64,000 bases of DNA from Pedobacter ginsengisoli (GCF_030244015.1 NZ_JASSYX010000001.1:1426001-1490000), one strand, 5' to 3'; positions 17,333 to 27,142 are shown, counted from the first letter of the stretch. Translations and numbers: made by a program. Notes: generated from the letters alone by a model not told the origin.

Positions 17333-18355
17333 TTAATTTCGTTTATAATATACGATATTCGTTACATAATTAGAATTTGGTCCTTGGATATGCCTACCAT
17401 GAAATTGTTCTTCTGTTTGTTTTACAACTCCTGCATTGTTATTTTTCGAAGTATATGACCCGTCTGAATTGATGATGCCGGAATGTACAATGGAACTAGG
17501 TCCGCCTCCTACGGGTGTATCCCAAATTATTGCATAGTCGGCCTGCTCCTTCGGAACAATGCTATATGGGCTGTTTGAATCGGTACTGGTTAATACGTCA
17601 TTAAACGCTGTTGTCTCGTCGCCGGGCAGATCGCTATCAAATATCCAAACTTCGCCATTTGCAAAAGCAAATCCTGTGCAGTTGGATTTATGACGGTCTT
17701 CAATTGTTATTAAATTACCATTGCTGTCCCTCACTTCTGTAACTTCATATGCGGTTATTTCATCACCATCTGCCGTTTTGATCGTAACCTCCCGAAAAGT
17801 CATTTTTTCTCCATTAATCGTCACGTCTGGAAGAATGTTATCCGGTAATGTTCTACCGGTTGGGGTTTTGATTATCTTTCCACTAGCGTCTTTTTTCCAC
17901 GGATCGTCATTGCTTGCAGGTGGCGGCGGTGGCGGTGGCGTGTAAACATAATTTCCGCCACCAGTAGGAGTAAAAGAGTAACCATGCGCAGCAAAATAGG
18001 CAGTATAATAATCCAGTATACTATTACCACTAGAAAAATAGCCACTATAGTTAAAACCACTGCTGCCGCTGGAACCGCTACTGCTTGGAGCCTGTCCAAC
18101 AATAACGACCTCATCCAGCATAATCGCACCAGATGTTCCGCTGAAATAATAATTACCACTCGAATCCTGACTCATCGGAAATCCTTGATCCTGCAGGTAA
18201 TCCACGACCTCATCAACGGAAGAGTTCCAGGTTAAACCACTTGATCCCGAGCTGCCGCTCCCGTTTCCGCCCAAGATAAAGGAAAGTTCTGTTTGCGGGA
18301 TGACAGCTAATTCCTTTTCCAGCTGATCAAAAGCAAGTTTTAGTTTTCTTTTCAT
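17333..18355 (-). CDS. Double-glycine-leader exported protein with a predicted Cys/His peptidase-like domain
   Basis: Residues 1-30 are a leader of the Bacteroidetes bacteriocin type, KLKLAFDQLEKEL then LSFILGG, with the cut expected after Gly30. Next come Gly/Ser linkers (32-40, 91-100), a motif LDEVVIVGQAP at 80-90 like the plug region of TonB receptors, a run of seven prolines at 140-146, and LPDVTINGE. The last ~130 residues look like a compact hydrolase: a single cysteine at 226 in NCTGFAFANG, an ADYAIIWD segment at 272, and H291 in IVHSGIINSDG followed by SK. This order resembles NlpC/P60 or CHAP-like cysteine peptidases. The exporter and adaptor genes lie directly upstream. It may be a secreted cell-wall enzyme or toxin. 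No modification enzyme is encoded nearby. Confidence 0.75.
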   Translation of the reverse strand: MKRKLKLAFDQLEKELAVIPQTELSFILGGNGSGSSGSSGLTWNSSVDEVVDYLQDQGFPMSQDSSGNYYFSGTSGAIMLDEVVIVGQAPSSSGSSGSSGFNYSGYFSSGNSILDYYTAYFAAHGYSFTPTGGGNYVYTPPPPPPPASNDDPWKKDASGKIIKTPTGRTLPDNILPDVTINGEKMTFREVTIKTADGDEITAYEVTEVRDSNGNLITIEDRHKSNCTGFAFANGEVWIFDSDLPGDETTAFNDVLTSTDSNSPYSIVPKEQADYAIIWDTPVGGGPSSIVHSGIINSDGSYTSKNNNAGVVKQTEEQFHGRHIQGPNSNYVTNIVYYKRN

Positions 18356-18400
18356 AAAATTTGTTTTTAAATAGAAATTGGTTAATTATATAATTCTTAT

Positions 18401-19732
18401 TTATTTAGAATTCCCTATATATTTCATATTATCAAAAAATCGTTCGATCAATCGCCGGTCTTTGGTAATTATTTCAGCCGTCCCTCGTGATTCAGATTTA
18501 AAGTCCAGTGCGGTACCATAATTTGTTGTCATACCTTTAGGAAAAGTCACAGTGACCAGATAAGAATCCACCATTTTACCATCTCCCATTTCAATTGGAC
18601 TGGAAACCAGGGCAACATTATAGACTACCCCCTTTATATACCCATATTCCATGTATGGAAAGTCGGCAAGTCTGATAATCACTTCCTGACCACGTTTAAC
18701 TTTTCCCGCGCCCCGTACAGGCAAAATAATTTTTCCGAACACCTTGTTTTCACTCGGAACAATTGAAAAAATCGGCTCGCCTGCACGTACAAACTGATTG
18801 TCGCTCCAGAACTTTAAAAACTGAACCTTTCCTGAAATAGGCGTTTTAATCAGATACTGTTTTTCCCAAACATTAATCTTATCAATCAGGTTGTTAAACG
18901 AAGTCAATACTTCCAGATTCAGCTGGAGCTCTTTCTCTGATTTAGCGATACGGTTCTGTTCTATCGTATGTTCAGTGTTGGTGATCTGTTCACGAATACC
19001 GGCTGTATTTCTCAATGAAGATTTCACCTGATCCTCCGCGTAAATTCTACTGGCCAAAGACCTTTCAAACTCAGCCTGACTCATCACTTTACGCGCAAGC
19101 AAGATGGAATCTCTTTCAAGGAATTTATTAGACAGCTTGAGGTTTTGGTAACTTAAGCCTTCTTTTTCCTTTAGGGTTTTAAGCGCAAATTCCTGTTCAG
19201 CTAATATGTTAGACAAAGATTTCTCCTGTCTCTCAAAAGAATGGTGATCCTGATAATCGGCCAGTTGCTTGGTGCTTGAAAGAAAAGAAGCATAAGGAAT
19301 GGTGAGATCACCAAGATTCAGGTTTTTAGGCAAATGATTATAGATAGTCCTTACATCAGAAGTAGGCGAAGAAATATTGGCAATCAGACCTTTTATCCGG
19401 GCCACAACTTCCGGATGCGCCGGATTGTCAATCCATGCCAGCAGCTTTCCCGAATTAACATTATCCTGTGACTTGATACGATTAATCTTCAGAACACCAT
19501 TCTGTTCATTGACAAGCTGGACCGGAGCCTGCTCAGCAGAAATTGTGGCATCACCCATGACGATATCCGGATACTTGACAATAAAGCCAAACAATAGGAG
19601 TAACCCGACAATAAAACAAACCACCAGCGTGATCATTTTAGCGAAGCTATTAGGCATCCGTTCTATGATGTCAGTTACTTCCTCCGTGCGCCTGGAAGTA
19701 ACAATATCGCTTAATTTTTGTACATTTTCCAT
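18401..19732 (-). CDS. HlyD-family periplasmic adaptor of the C39 ABC exporter
   Basis: The 443-residue protein has one membrane segment near residues 33-55 (MITLVVCFIVGLLLLFGFIV), followed by a lipoyl-like half domain (QNGVLKINRIKSQDNVNSGK). A long coiled-coil hairpin spans residues ~130-290, and the beta-barrel return is GKVQFLKFWSDNQFVRAGEP and VKRGQEVIIRLADFPY. This is the architecture of membrane fusion proteins that link an inner-membrane ABC exporter to the outer membrane. It starts three bases after the stop of the exporter gene and ends 45 bases before the leader-protein gene, so all three are one transcription unit. Confidence 0.88.
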   Translation of the reverse strand: MENVQKLSDIVTSRRTEEVTDIIERMPNSFAKMITLVVCFIVGLLLLFGFIVKYPDIVMGDATISAEQAPVQLVNEQNGVLKINRIKSQDNVNSGKLLAWIDNPAHPEVVARIKGLIANISSPTSDVRTIYNHLPKNLNLGDLTIPYASFLSSTKQLADYQDHHSFERQEKSLSNILAEQEFALKTLKEKEGLSYQNLKLSNKFLERDSILLARKVMSQAEFERSLASRIYAEDQVKSSLRNTAGIREQITNTEHTIEQNRIAKSEKELQLNLEVLTSFNNLIDKINVWEKQYLIKTPISGKVQFLKFWSDNQFVRAGEPIFSIVPSENKVFGKIILPVRGAGKVKRGQEVIIRLADFPYMEYGYIKGVVYNVALVSSPIEMGDGKMVDSYLVTVTFPKGMTTNYGTALDFKSESRGTAEIITKDRRLIERFFDNMKYIGNSK

Positions 19733-19735
19733 AGC

Positions 19736-21955
19736 TTAGTTCGGTAAGAATTTAATTTCAGATTGACTTTCTACAAGTTGGCTATATCTGCCTCTCCGTT
19801 GTATAAGGCTATCATGATCACCCACTTCAACAATGTACCCATCCTTCATAACCACTATCTGGTCAGCTTTTCTGATTGTACTTAATCTGTGAGCAACAAC
19901 GATTACTGTCTTACCATGGAAGATCTGATCAAGTGCCTGCGTGATTTTCTGTTCGTTGATGGTATCCAGTGAATTTGTGGCTTCATCAAAAAAGAGGATG
20001 TCAGGGTTTTTGTATAAAGCTCTTGCAATTAATACGCGCTGTTTCTGTCCGCCACTCAGTCCGCGTCCATCTTCGCCCATTTTTGTTTGGTATCCCATTG
20101 GTAATTGCTCTATTTCATGAGCGATATTGGCGGCCGTCACAGCTTTTCGTAATTTCTCATTATCAAGTTTTTCATCATCAAGAATAATATTATTCAATAT
20201 CGTATCATTGAAGATCTTGCCGTCCTGCATTACCGCACCACATTTGGCACGCCATTGTCGTAAACTTATGTTATTGATGTTCAGACCACCAACCAACATT
20301 TCCCCAAAGCTTGGTTTATACAAACGGAGAAGTAATTTTAGTAACGTCGACTTACCACTGCCGCTATCCCCAACTATAGCAGTAACCTTACCCTGAGGAA
20401 TGATAAGGTTGATATTCTTCAATATAATAGGGGATACCTGGGTGTAACGAAAAGACATATTATTAATGATAATGTCATTATTTACCGCCAGGGTCATATC
20501 ATTATTGCCAGAATCTTCGTCCTCATCCTTTAGAACTTGAATCTCATTTAAACGCATGAAACTGATCTGCGCGAACTGAAAGGTCACCATAAAAGAAATT
20601 AATTGCTGTACTGGTCCATTAAGCACACCGATGATAAATTGCGTAGAAATCATAACACCAAAAGTGATCTCACCCTGAATAACAGCCTTAGCACAAAAAA
20701 AAGTGATAAGTAGATTTTTTACACTGTCAATAAAGCTTGCGCCAAGGTTTTGGACATTATTGATGCTGAGCATACGCAAATTAATTTTGAAAAGCCTTGC
20801 TTGAATGCCTTCCCATTTCCAACGTTTGGCCTGCTCGTAATTGTTAATTTTAATGTCTTGGATACCGCTAATGGTCTCTACCCAGTAACTTTGATTTTTT
20901 GCAGTCAATTCAAAATACTCCCAATCCAGTTTCTTACGAAACCTAAGAAAGCCCATTACCCAAAAAATGTATAGCAGGCTTCCCGCAATGAAGAGGATAA
21001 AGATTGTCAAGTTAAAGGTGAGTAATACTATCGCGAATATTAAAAAGGTCAAAGAAGAAAAGATCAGGTTCAGCGAATTATTCATAATGAAACTGCGAAT
21101 GCGTTCATGGTCATTAGCCCGCTGTAAAATATCGCCCAACATCTTGTTTTCGAAGAAAGTTACAGGGAGCTTCATTAGCTTTATTAAATAATCGGAGATG
21201 AGGGCAATATTGATTCGTGACGAAAGGTGCTGGAGGATCCAGTCACGTACCGCCGCACTCAAAGTAAGACTTACAATCAGGGCCAGGTTAGCAATTAGAA
21301 CAATGTTAATAAAATCGACATCCTGAGTTTGAATCCCAACATCAATAACCGCTTTTGAAATAAAAGGGAGCATTGCCTGCATCCCGGTAATCAAAAGCAT
21401 CACAATACCCAGATAAAGGAAGCTCTTTTTATAAGGCAGGAAATACCCGACGAGATTTTCCAGCTGCTTTCTCCTCTCTGCCCTTTCACCCTCCTGTCGC
21501 TGTTTGAAGTCAGCCTGGGGCTCCATGATCAGCAAAACCCCGGAGTCCATATTTTGGTCCTTTTTAAACCATTTATCCTCAAATTCCTTGCGGTTGTAGG
21601 TCACATGGCCTTTGGCCGGATCAGCGATGTAAAACTTAAGATTCTCACCACGTTTTTCCTTGACATCATACAACACAACGAAATGGCTGTTGTCCCAATG
21701 AACAATAATGGGAAAAGGAACTTTCATTACAATGTCCTTTATGCTGCAGTAGGCAGCCAGTGTCCGAAGACCTATGGCCTCTGCTCCATAAGAAATACCA
21801 GCGAGGGAAACACCTTCACGGGTATTCCCGCATAAATCCCTCAAATATTGCAGGGAATAATACTTACCATAGTGTTTAGATATCATTTTCAGGCAGGCAG
21901 GACCACAGTCCATCATATCTAACTGTCTATCTACAGGGAAGCTATATAAATTCAT
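19736..21955 (-). CDS. C39-peptidase-containing ABC exporter (PCAT)
   Basis: The 739-residue protein has three parts. Residues 1-140 are a C39 cysteine peptidase with Gln11, Cys17 (DCGPACLKM), His91 (NSHFVVLYD) and Asp112 (ADPAKGH) all present. Residues ~170-450 are an ABC membrane domain with about six hydrophobic segments. Residues ~485-725 are the ATPase, with VGDSGSGKSTLL, LSGGQKQR, DILFFDEATNSLD and the switch histidine in VVAHRLST. It should cut double-glycine leaders and export the cargo, here most likely the 340-residue protein at 17333-18355. It is transcribed together with that gene, the HlyD adaptor and upstream glycosyltransferases. Confidence 0.93.
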   Translation of the reverse strand: MNLYSFPVDRQLDMMDCGPACLKMISKHYGKYYSLQYLRDLCGNTREGVSLAGISYGAEAIGLRTLAAYCSIKDIVMKVPFPIIVHWDNSHFVVLYDVKEKRGENLKFYIADPAKGHVTYNRKEFEDKWFKKDQNMDSGVLLIMEPQADFKQRQEGERAERRKQLENLVGYFLPYKKSFLYLGIVMLLITGMQAMLPFISKAVIDVGIQTQDVDFINIVLIANLALIVSLTLSAAVRDWILQHLSSRINIALISDYLIKLMKLPVTFFENKMLGDILQRANDHERIRSFIMNNSLNLIFSSLTFLIFAIVLLTFNLTIFILFIAGSLLYIFWVMGFLRFRKKLDWEYFELTAKNQSYWVETISGIQDIKINNYEQAKRWKWEGIQARLFKINLRMLSINNVQNLGASFIDSVKNLLITFFCAKAVIQGEITFGVMISTQFIIGVLNGPVQQLISFMVTFQFAQISFMRLNEIQVLKDEDEDSGNNDMTLAVNNDIIINNMSFRYTQVSPIILKNINLIIPQGKVTAIVGDSGSGKSTLLKLLLRLYKPSFGEMLVGGLNINNISLRQWRAKCGAVMQDGKIFNDTILNNIILDDEKLDNEKLRKAVTAANIAHEIEQLPMGYQTKMGEDGRGLSGGQKQRVLIARALYKNPDILFFDEATNSLDTINEQKITQALDQIFHGKTVIVVAHRLSTIRKADQIVVMKDGYIVEVGDHDSLIQRRGRYSQLVESQSEIKFLPN

Positions 21956-21982
21956 GGATGATATATTAAAACAGGTTAGGGA

Positions 21983-24142
21983 CTAGTAAATACCACAATA
22001 AAAGCGCTTTATATGATCCTTCATTTCATACATGAAAATATCAGAATATGCGTATTTACTTTGTTGGGATCTTAGCACTTTATCCAGCCATTTCTCCAGA
22101 GAAACGTGCTTTTCAGCAGTATTGAAAAATTTAGCCTTTAATCCCTGACCTATCGCAATGTGAGTAGCCAGTTCATCAACAGAATGTTCAATTTCGAGAT
22201 TTTCGAGTTCTGTATAAATCAGGTCGGCAGCACTGTCCCTTTGCGATTTTGCATTTTCATTGGACACATTCTTTCCATGCAGCCGATAATAGGTCAGACA
22301 TTCAGGTATATTGAAAGCCTTATGTTTCTTAAGAATTTTGAACCACAAATGATAATCCTCAGCATGCGGGTACTTATTAGAGTACCGAATCTGTTTCACT
22401 ACATTGGCACGCATCATCACAGCCGGATGAGAGAAGGGGTTTTTAAACAGTATTGCATTTCGGATTTCTTCGACAGTCACGGGATACTGGTTTATGCCAA
22501 TTATATTACCTGAATGATCAATCACATAATGATGGCTTCCTACAAGAGCCACAGATTGATTCTCATCTCTCTCTAAAAATTCAACTTGCTTCCAAAGCCT
22601 ATCCTCCCGCATCATGTCATCAATATCTATCCGGGCGATGAATTTACCTTTGGCATATTTTACCGCTAGGTTGAGACCAGCAACAATGCCAAGTTTCGTT
22701 TCATTACGGAGAATGACCATCCGCTTATCCTTATATCGCTTTAATAAGCGAAGCGTCTTGTCTGTCGAACCGTCATCGATTATAATTAATTCAAAGTTTG
22801 AATAGGTCTGATTCAGGATGCTGTCAATACATTCTTTGAGGTACTTCTCACCATTATAGCAGGGCAGAATGATACTTACGAGCGGACCAGATGACGTTTT
22901 TCTTGTCAACACCACAGGTTTATCAGTATCAGCCATCAGCTTTTCGTAAATCCTGACAGTTTCATTGGCCATCTTTTGAGCTGTCAAATATTGAGCAGCA
23001 TATTCTTTGGCCATAGACGCCCTTTTCTGAGCGACATCTTTATTTTTCAGTACAAATAGCAGATTTTTTGCAAGGTCGTCCGGCGATACAAAAGCATTTT
23101 CGTTGCCCAATGTCAAAGGCGTCCTGAAGCCATACTCCTCCGGTACCAACTCAGCCAGACCATCCACATCCGCAACGATAATAGGCAATCCATGGTGCAT
23201 CATCTCTATGGTTGTATAACTGCACTGTTCGATGTAAGAAGGCACAACGCCTACATCCGCCATTTGATAGAAGTCATATAATGTTTTTTTATCAAGCATA
23301 CCCGTCACCGTCAGTTTCGCCCAGTTTCTTTTGGTATTTTTAAAGATACCCCTGTGGTCCCCATCACCAGCGATAACCAGACGTACATTGCTAATACTTT
23401 CCAGCACCTTGTCAAACGCCTTAACCAAGTCGAAAACGCCTTTTCTTTCATTCACATTGCCTGCGAAAAAAATAATATGCTCGTTCTGATTAAAGCCATA
23501 TTTTTTTTTCAATACTCTCTTATCCTGTACTTTAAACTTTCTAAGCCCTAATCCGTTCCGGATTACACTGGTTCTCTCCGCCGGAAATCCAAAAAGAAGT
23601 CTTAATGAATTCTGTGCCATCTCTGTTACACATAAAATATGGTCAACAGAATGATAAGTTACCCACTCCCGCACCAGGGCAAGGTCCAGATACAGAGGCC
23701 GTGCAGAAGAAAGCAACTGTCGGTTCAGCGTACGGAACAAGGGATAACCAGTCGTAATAGAATCACGCCATGGAATGCAATGCTTGGTTAAAATGGTTTT
23801 ACAATTTATTTTTTTCTTTAATTGCTGTGCAAAAGGCGCATGATTTATCCAGTTGAAATGAAACAGCACCTTATCCTTTCCGTTGGTCTCCTGCATTAAA
23901 TAGTCGGCGAGCTGATCATCCAGCTTATGATTTAGCCAAATACCAAGATCGTGAGGGACAAAGTATTTGTTGATACCCTGATCTGTTACCTTTTGTATTT
24001 CCTTATAATCTGTAGCCTTGACAAAAAGAAAATTCAACTGTATTTCTTTCTTTTTTGAAATATAGTCCGATAACTGAGAAACGTAAGTGGTCAAGCCACT
24101 ATTGGTTTGATTAAAATAATCAATGAGATAAAGCTGGAGCAT
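21983..24142 (-). CDS. Fused glycosyltransferase (GT4 + GT2)
   Basis: The 719-residue product joins two enzymes. Residues ~1-405 are a GT-B, family 4 type (FAGNVNERKGVFDLVKAFDKV, VVPSYIEQCSYTTIEMMHHG with the usual E-x7-E region). Residues ~428-700 are a GT-A, family 2 type (VSIILPCYNGEKYLKECIDS, IIDDGSTDKTL, and the metal-binding ARIDIDDMM). The genes on both sides are a GT32-like transferase seven bases upstream and the ABC exporter 27 bases downstream. The set could build a glycan on the exported protein or on a surface lipid. No membrane segment is seen, so it acts in the cytoplasm. Confidence 0.88.
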   Translation of the reverse strand: MLQLYLIDYFNQTNSGLTTYVSQLSDYISKKKEIQLNFLFVKATDYKEIQKVTDQGINKYFVPHDLGIWLNHKLDDQLADYLMQETNGKDKVLFHFNWINHAPFAQQLKKKINCKTILTKHCIPWRDSITTGYPLFRTLNRQLLSSARPLYLDLALVREWVTYHSVDHILCVTEMAQNSLRLLFGFPAERTSVIRNGLGLRKFKVQDKRVLKKKYGFNQNEHIIFFAGNVNERKGVFDLVKAFDKVLESISNVRLVIAGDGDHRGIFKNTKRNWAKLTVTGMLDKKTLYDFYQMADVGVVPSYIEQCSYTTIEMMHHGLPIIVADVDGLAELVPEEYGFRTPLTLGNENAFVSPDDLAKNLLFVLKNKDVAQKRASMAKEYAAQYLTAQKMANETVRIYEKLMADTDKPVVLTRKTSSGPLVSIILPCYNGEKYLKECIDSILNQTYSNFELIIIDDGSTDKTLRLLKRYKDKRMVILRNETKLGIVAGLNLAVKYAKGKFIARIDIDDMMREDRLWKQVEFLERDENQSVALVGSHHYVIDHSGNIIGINQYPVTVEEIRNAILFKNPFSHPAVMMRANVVKQIRYSNKYPHAEDYHLWFKILKKHKAFNIPECLTYYRLHGKNVSNENAKSQRDSAADLIYTELENLEIEHSVDELATHIAIGQGLKAKFFNTAEKHVSLEKWLDKVLRSQQSKYAYSDIFMYEMKDHIKRFYCGIY

Positions 24143-24149
24143 AATTTTG

Positions 24150-24881
24150 TTATATAGGGGGTGATTGTCTTATATTTTCTATAAAAGAGCCATTGTCGCC
24201 CTGCATTTTCGGGTCAGTACCATTGGCTTCCCACATCTTCTGCCAAAGGTGTACGATATAAGAGTGCTTAACAATATCCGCAGAGTCAACAGTTAAAAAT
24301 TGTTCAAAATTTTGAAAGTCAACAGGACAAAACGCTTCAGGAGGCTGCATGAACGAATGGAGTTTCATTCTTCTGATCACTGTATCCATATGCATCGCGC
24401 CAATTTCAGTCCAACAGATATCAGCGGCATTCTTTGATCTTAGCGTTGCAAGGATCAAATCCAGTAATTTCTTGCCGAATGCGGATTCTTTAGGCATTTT
24501 AATAACAGCGTTGCAGACTATTGGTCTGCCACTCCCGTCCCTTTCTGTCGCAAAAACAAAAGATTCTTTAAAATCCAGTTTTTTTAAACAAACCGTATCG
24601 CAGTCCACCCACCATCCACCAGCCTTGTGCAAAAGTACAATCCTGAACAAGTCTGAAAAAGTAGCATAAGAATTTCTGGTGTCTTTAAATATTAGATCTT
24701 TATGGACAATGTCATTTGCATCCTTTACTACAATATGGGGAGGAAGGTTATGAATTTTTTGATAGGTGTAAAGATGGAAAATGTGTCCCATAGCAGGGTA
24801 AGATTTCATACATAACTCCTGCAACGGACCTATTCTGTTATCTATCCACAGACTTTTAACGACTAAATTATTATTCTCCAT
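24150..24881 (-). CDS. GT32-like (capsular polysaccharide / Och1-type) glycosyltransferase
   Basis: The 243-residue protein carries the GT32 core, SDLFRIVLLHKAGGWWVDCD, whose DxD (DCD) binds the metal and nucleotide sugar. This follows an N-terminal block SLWIDNRIGPLQELCMKSY and the helix DANDIVHKDLIF. It is shorter than the eukaryotic homologues but has the normal length of bacterial capsule-type members. It lies in the export operon, 7 bases before the fused GT4/GT2 gene. The acceptor is unknown. Confidence 0.85.
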   Translation of the reverse strand: MENNNLVVKSLWIDNRIGPLQELCMKSYPAMGHIFHLYTYQKIHNLPPHIVVKDANDIVHKDLIFKDTRNSYATFSDLFRIVLLHKAGGWWVDCDTVCLKKLDFKESFVFATERDGSGRPIVCNAVIKMPKESAFGKKLLDLILATLRSKNAADICWTEIGAMHMDTVIRRMKLHSFMQPPEAFCPVDFQNFEQFLTVDSADIVKHSYIVHLWQKMWEANGTDPKMQGDNGSFIENIRQSPPI

Positions 24882-25028
24882 TGACTAATTTTTAGTACAA
24901 CAAAAACACAATTGCTTTAATACAGAAAAAAAATAGTTCTTGAGAATAATTCCAGACTGAGAGAGAGAGTTAAGAGCTCAAGCGTTAATCCTAAATTAAA
25001 AAAGTAAATCGAAAAATGCAAATATTTT
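24882..25028. other. Gap inside the glycosyltransferase cluster
   Basis: These 147 bases separate two same-strand glycosyltransferase genes. They contain a GAGAGAGAG run and an AGAGCTC palindrome but no frame. A secondary promoter for the exporter genes could lie here; none is clear. Confidence 0.25.
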
Positions 25029-25904
25029 TTACAGTTGTTTTTGGGCGACGAGGCCAGTTTCTATCAAGTCAATTACAGTTGAATCAACTGATAAATCAAA
25101 TTTTCTGGCAAAGTGGTATTCAGAAAACATAAATCTATTTAAATCTTCCTCGGTTAGCAGTTTCGGCTTTGGGCCCGGCGATTTCCAGTCTATAAACCGT
25201 AGATTATTATTGGTGCAGTTCGCCCCGAATACTGAATTTAAAATTATTGTATGGAAGAAAATCTCTTCCGGATGTACAACCATTTTAAAAAAATGAACAA
25301 AATACGGATTATCCTTAATAAACGAATAAAGATAGTTTGCACAGGACTTCGTTATAGTAAACCAGTTAGAGCCACCATAAGGAATCAGATCACCGGGGAT
25401 ATTTCTGACTTTGCAACCGTCTGATAACTGTTGACGATAAAATACGGCGCTCTTGTCGTAACCCAATTCGTCGACAAGCCAATAATACTCATACCGGTGC
25501 TTGCCACCATTACCCATCCATTCTGGGTTTGGAAGTTTAGAAAATTCAAAGAATTCTTTTCCATTGTGGCTTGCCAGGTATTCTAATATGTATTCATTTG
25601 TTTTGATTGGATAGTCCTGTCCGCTTATGAAGCTTATGTAATCGTATTTGTTTAGTGTTATAGAAGCACTCAACAGCATCATCTGGGCATACAGAATACT
25701 AAATCCTCCCCAGTGGACTTCAATACGCCTGTCTAAAAAGTAAACATTATTATTTCTCAATTTATCATTGAATTCATCCAGATCAATATCTGCCTTTTTG
25801 TCGACGTGAATAAAGATATCAATGTCAGGATGGTCTAAAGACTTTATTAGTCTCGCGAGCAGATCGAATTCTTTGTGGGCAAGGACGAGATAAGCGACTT
25901 TCAT
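25029..25904 (-). CDS. GT14 (core-2/I-branching type) N-acetylglucosaminyl- or xylosyltransferase
   Basis: The 291-residue protein opens with MKVAYLVLAHKEFDLLARLI and continues with IDIFIHVDKKADIDL, EVHWGGFSILYAQMMLLSAS and YDYISFISGQDYPIKTNEYI. These are the hallmarks of GT14 branching enzymes. Later blocks (YGGSNWFTITKSCANYLYSF and HPEEIFFHTIILNS) complete the family pattern. It is the first gene of the leftward cluster and is divergent from the gene at 26051. In this setting it probably adds a branching sugar to the same glycan as the two transferases downstream. Confidence 0.87.
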   Translation of the reverse strand: MKVAYLVLAHKEFDLLARLIKSLDHPDIDIFIHVDKKADIDLDEFNDKLRNNNVYFLDRRIEVHWGGFSILYAQMMLLSASITLNKYDYISFISGQDYPIKTNEYILEYLASHNGKEFFEFSKLPNPEWMGNGGKHRYEYYWLVDELGYDKSAVFYRQQLSDGCKVRNIPGDLIPYGGSNWFTITKSCANYLYSFIKDNPYFVHFFKMVVHPEEIFFHTIILNSVFGANCTNNNLRFIDWKSPGPKPKLLTEEDLNRFMFSEYHFARKFDLSVDSTVIDLIETGLVAQKQL

Positions 25905-26050
25905 TTGAGAGCGAGTTATTACTTAATTTAGTTTTATCGATTGCTAAGATATAATTTAATTACAATTTGAAAATAACAACAAAGCTATTAAAAATAAAAT
26001 TTTTATTTTAGATTAGTAATTAACCTTAATCCACAGTAAAGCACTCTCAA

Positions 26051-27142
26051 ATGTATCCAAAAGTTGTTTTAGCCGTTATTTTCTTACTCTCTTTTTTTTG
26101 TTCTGAAGCGCAGGAAATTTATTCCATCAGCGGCATCGTGAAGGATGCCAGCGGGGAGACGTTACCTGCAGCAACAATTTTTCTGGACGGTTCCGAAAAG
26201 AAAACCTATACAAACGGCAAAGGGGAGTTCATATTGGGAAAATTATCACCAGGAACCTACGAACTTACTGCTCATTTTGTCGGGTATAAAGCTTCGAGAA
26301 AGAATGTAATTATAAAGGATAAATCGGCAACAGTAAATCTTACAATGGAAGTTGCTGAGAATTCACTAAAAGAGGTCGTGATCACCAATAGTAAAAGCCG
26401 GAACAAGTATATCCAACTATTTTTGAAAAGCTTTCTGGGCGATACCGAAAATGGCAAATCATGCTACATCGTTAACCCAAAAATAATAAGATTTTCAGAA
26501 CAAACGATGTACGTGACTGCTAAAACAAGGGATTTCCTGGAAATAGAAAATAGAAACCTGGGGTACCGGATTAAATATTTGCTCAGGGATTTTAAATTTA
26601 ACCGTTCAACATTAATATCGAGCTATACCGGTGAATGCATTTTTGAAGACCTAAAGGGTACAGCAGACGAGATGAACATTTGGAAAAAAAACAGGAGGGA
26701 GGCCTACTACGGATCATTGATGCATTACTTAAGGTCTTTATATGCCAATACTGCAGCCAGGGAAGGTTTTTATTTCTATGCCATAAAAAACGCGAAGCAA
26801 GAAACACAGCAGATTGATACCAGGCAACTGAGTGTACAAAACATTGCTAAACCCATTGACAGCAATTTCCTTGAGATGGAATTTTCCGAACCTTTATACG
26901 TGTTTTATGATTTTCAGAAAGATCAATCACCAGCCGACACGCTAAACGACGAAGAACGTATTACTAAAGCTTTTAACGCGAAAACAGGCTCAATTATGGA
27001 ATTATATCTGAAGAAAGCCACCATTGACGCAAAAGGAAGCATAGTAGATTACCGCAGTTTTCTCATTAAAGGGTATTGGGGAGAAAGGAGAATAGGTGAT
27101 CAGTTGCCTTTTGAGTATGTACCGGATGAGAAGAAATTGTGA
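26051..27142 (+). CDS. Carboxypeptidase-regulatory-like domain protein, secreted
   Basis: The 363-residue protein has a signal peptide (VVLAVIFLLSFFCSEAQ). Its regulatory-like beta-sandwich runs over residues ~22-105 (YSISGIVKDASGETLPAATI, KGEFILGKLSPGTYELTAHF, VGYKASRKNVIIKD, ending NSLKEVVITN), as at the N-terminus of TonB receptors. The remainder (SRNKYIQLFLKSFLGDTENG, FLEIENRNLGYRIKYLLRDF) matches a Bacteroidetes family of envelope proteins with this head. It is divergent from the glycosyltransferase operon with 146 bases between, so they may share a control region. Its role is unknown, perhaps surface adhesion or receptor assistance. Confidence 0.8.
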   Translation: MYPKVVLAVIFLLSFFCSEAQEIYSISGIVKDASGETLPAATIFLDGSEKKTYTNGKGEFILGKLSPGTYELTAHFVGYKASRKNVIIKDKSATVNLTMEVAENSLKEVVITNSKSRNKYIQLFLKSFLGDTENGKSCYIVNPKIIRFSEQTMYVTAKTRDFLEIENRNLGYRIKYLLRDFKFNRSTLISSYTGECIFEDLKGTADEMNIWKKNRREAYYGSLMHYLRSLYANTAAREGFYFYAIKNAKQETQQIDTRQLSVQNIAKPIDSNFLEMEFSEPLYVFYDFQKDQSPADTLNDEERITKAFNAKTGSIMELYLKKATIDAKGSIVDYRSFLIKGYWGERRIGDQLPFEYVPDEKKL

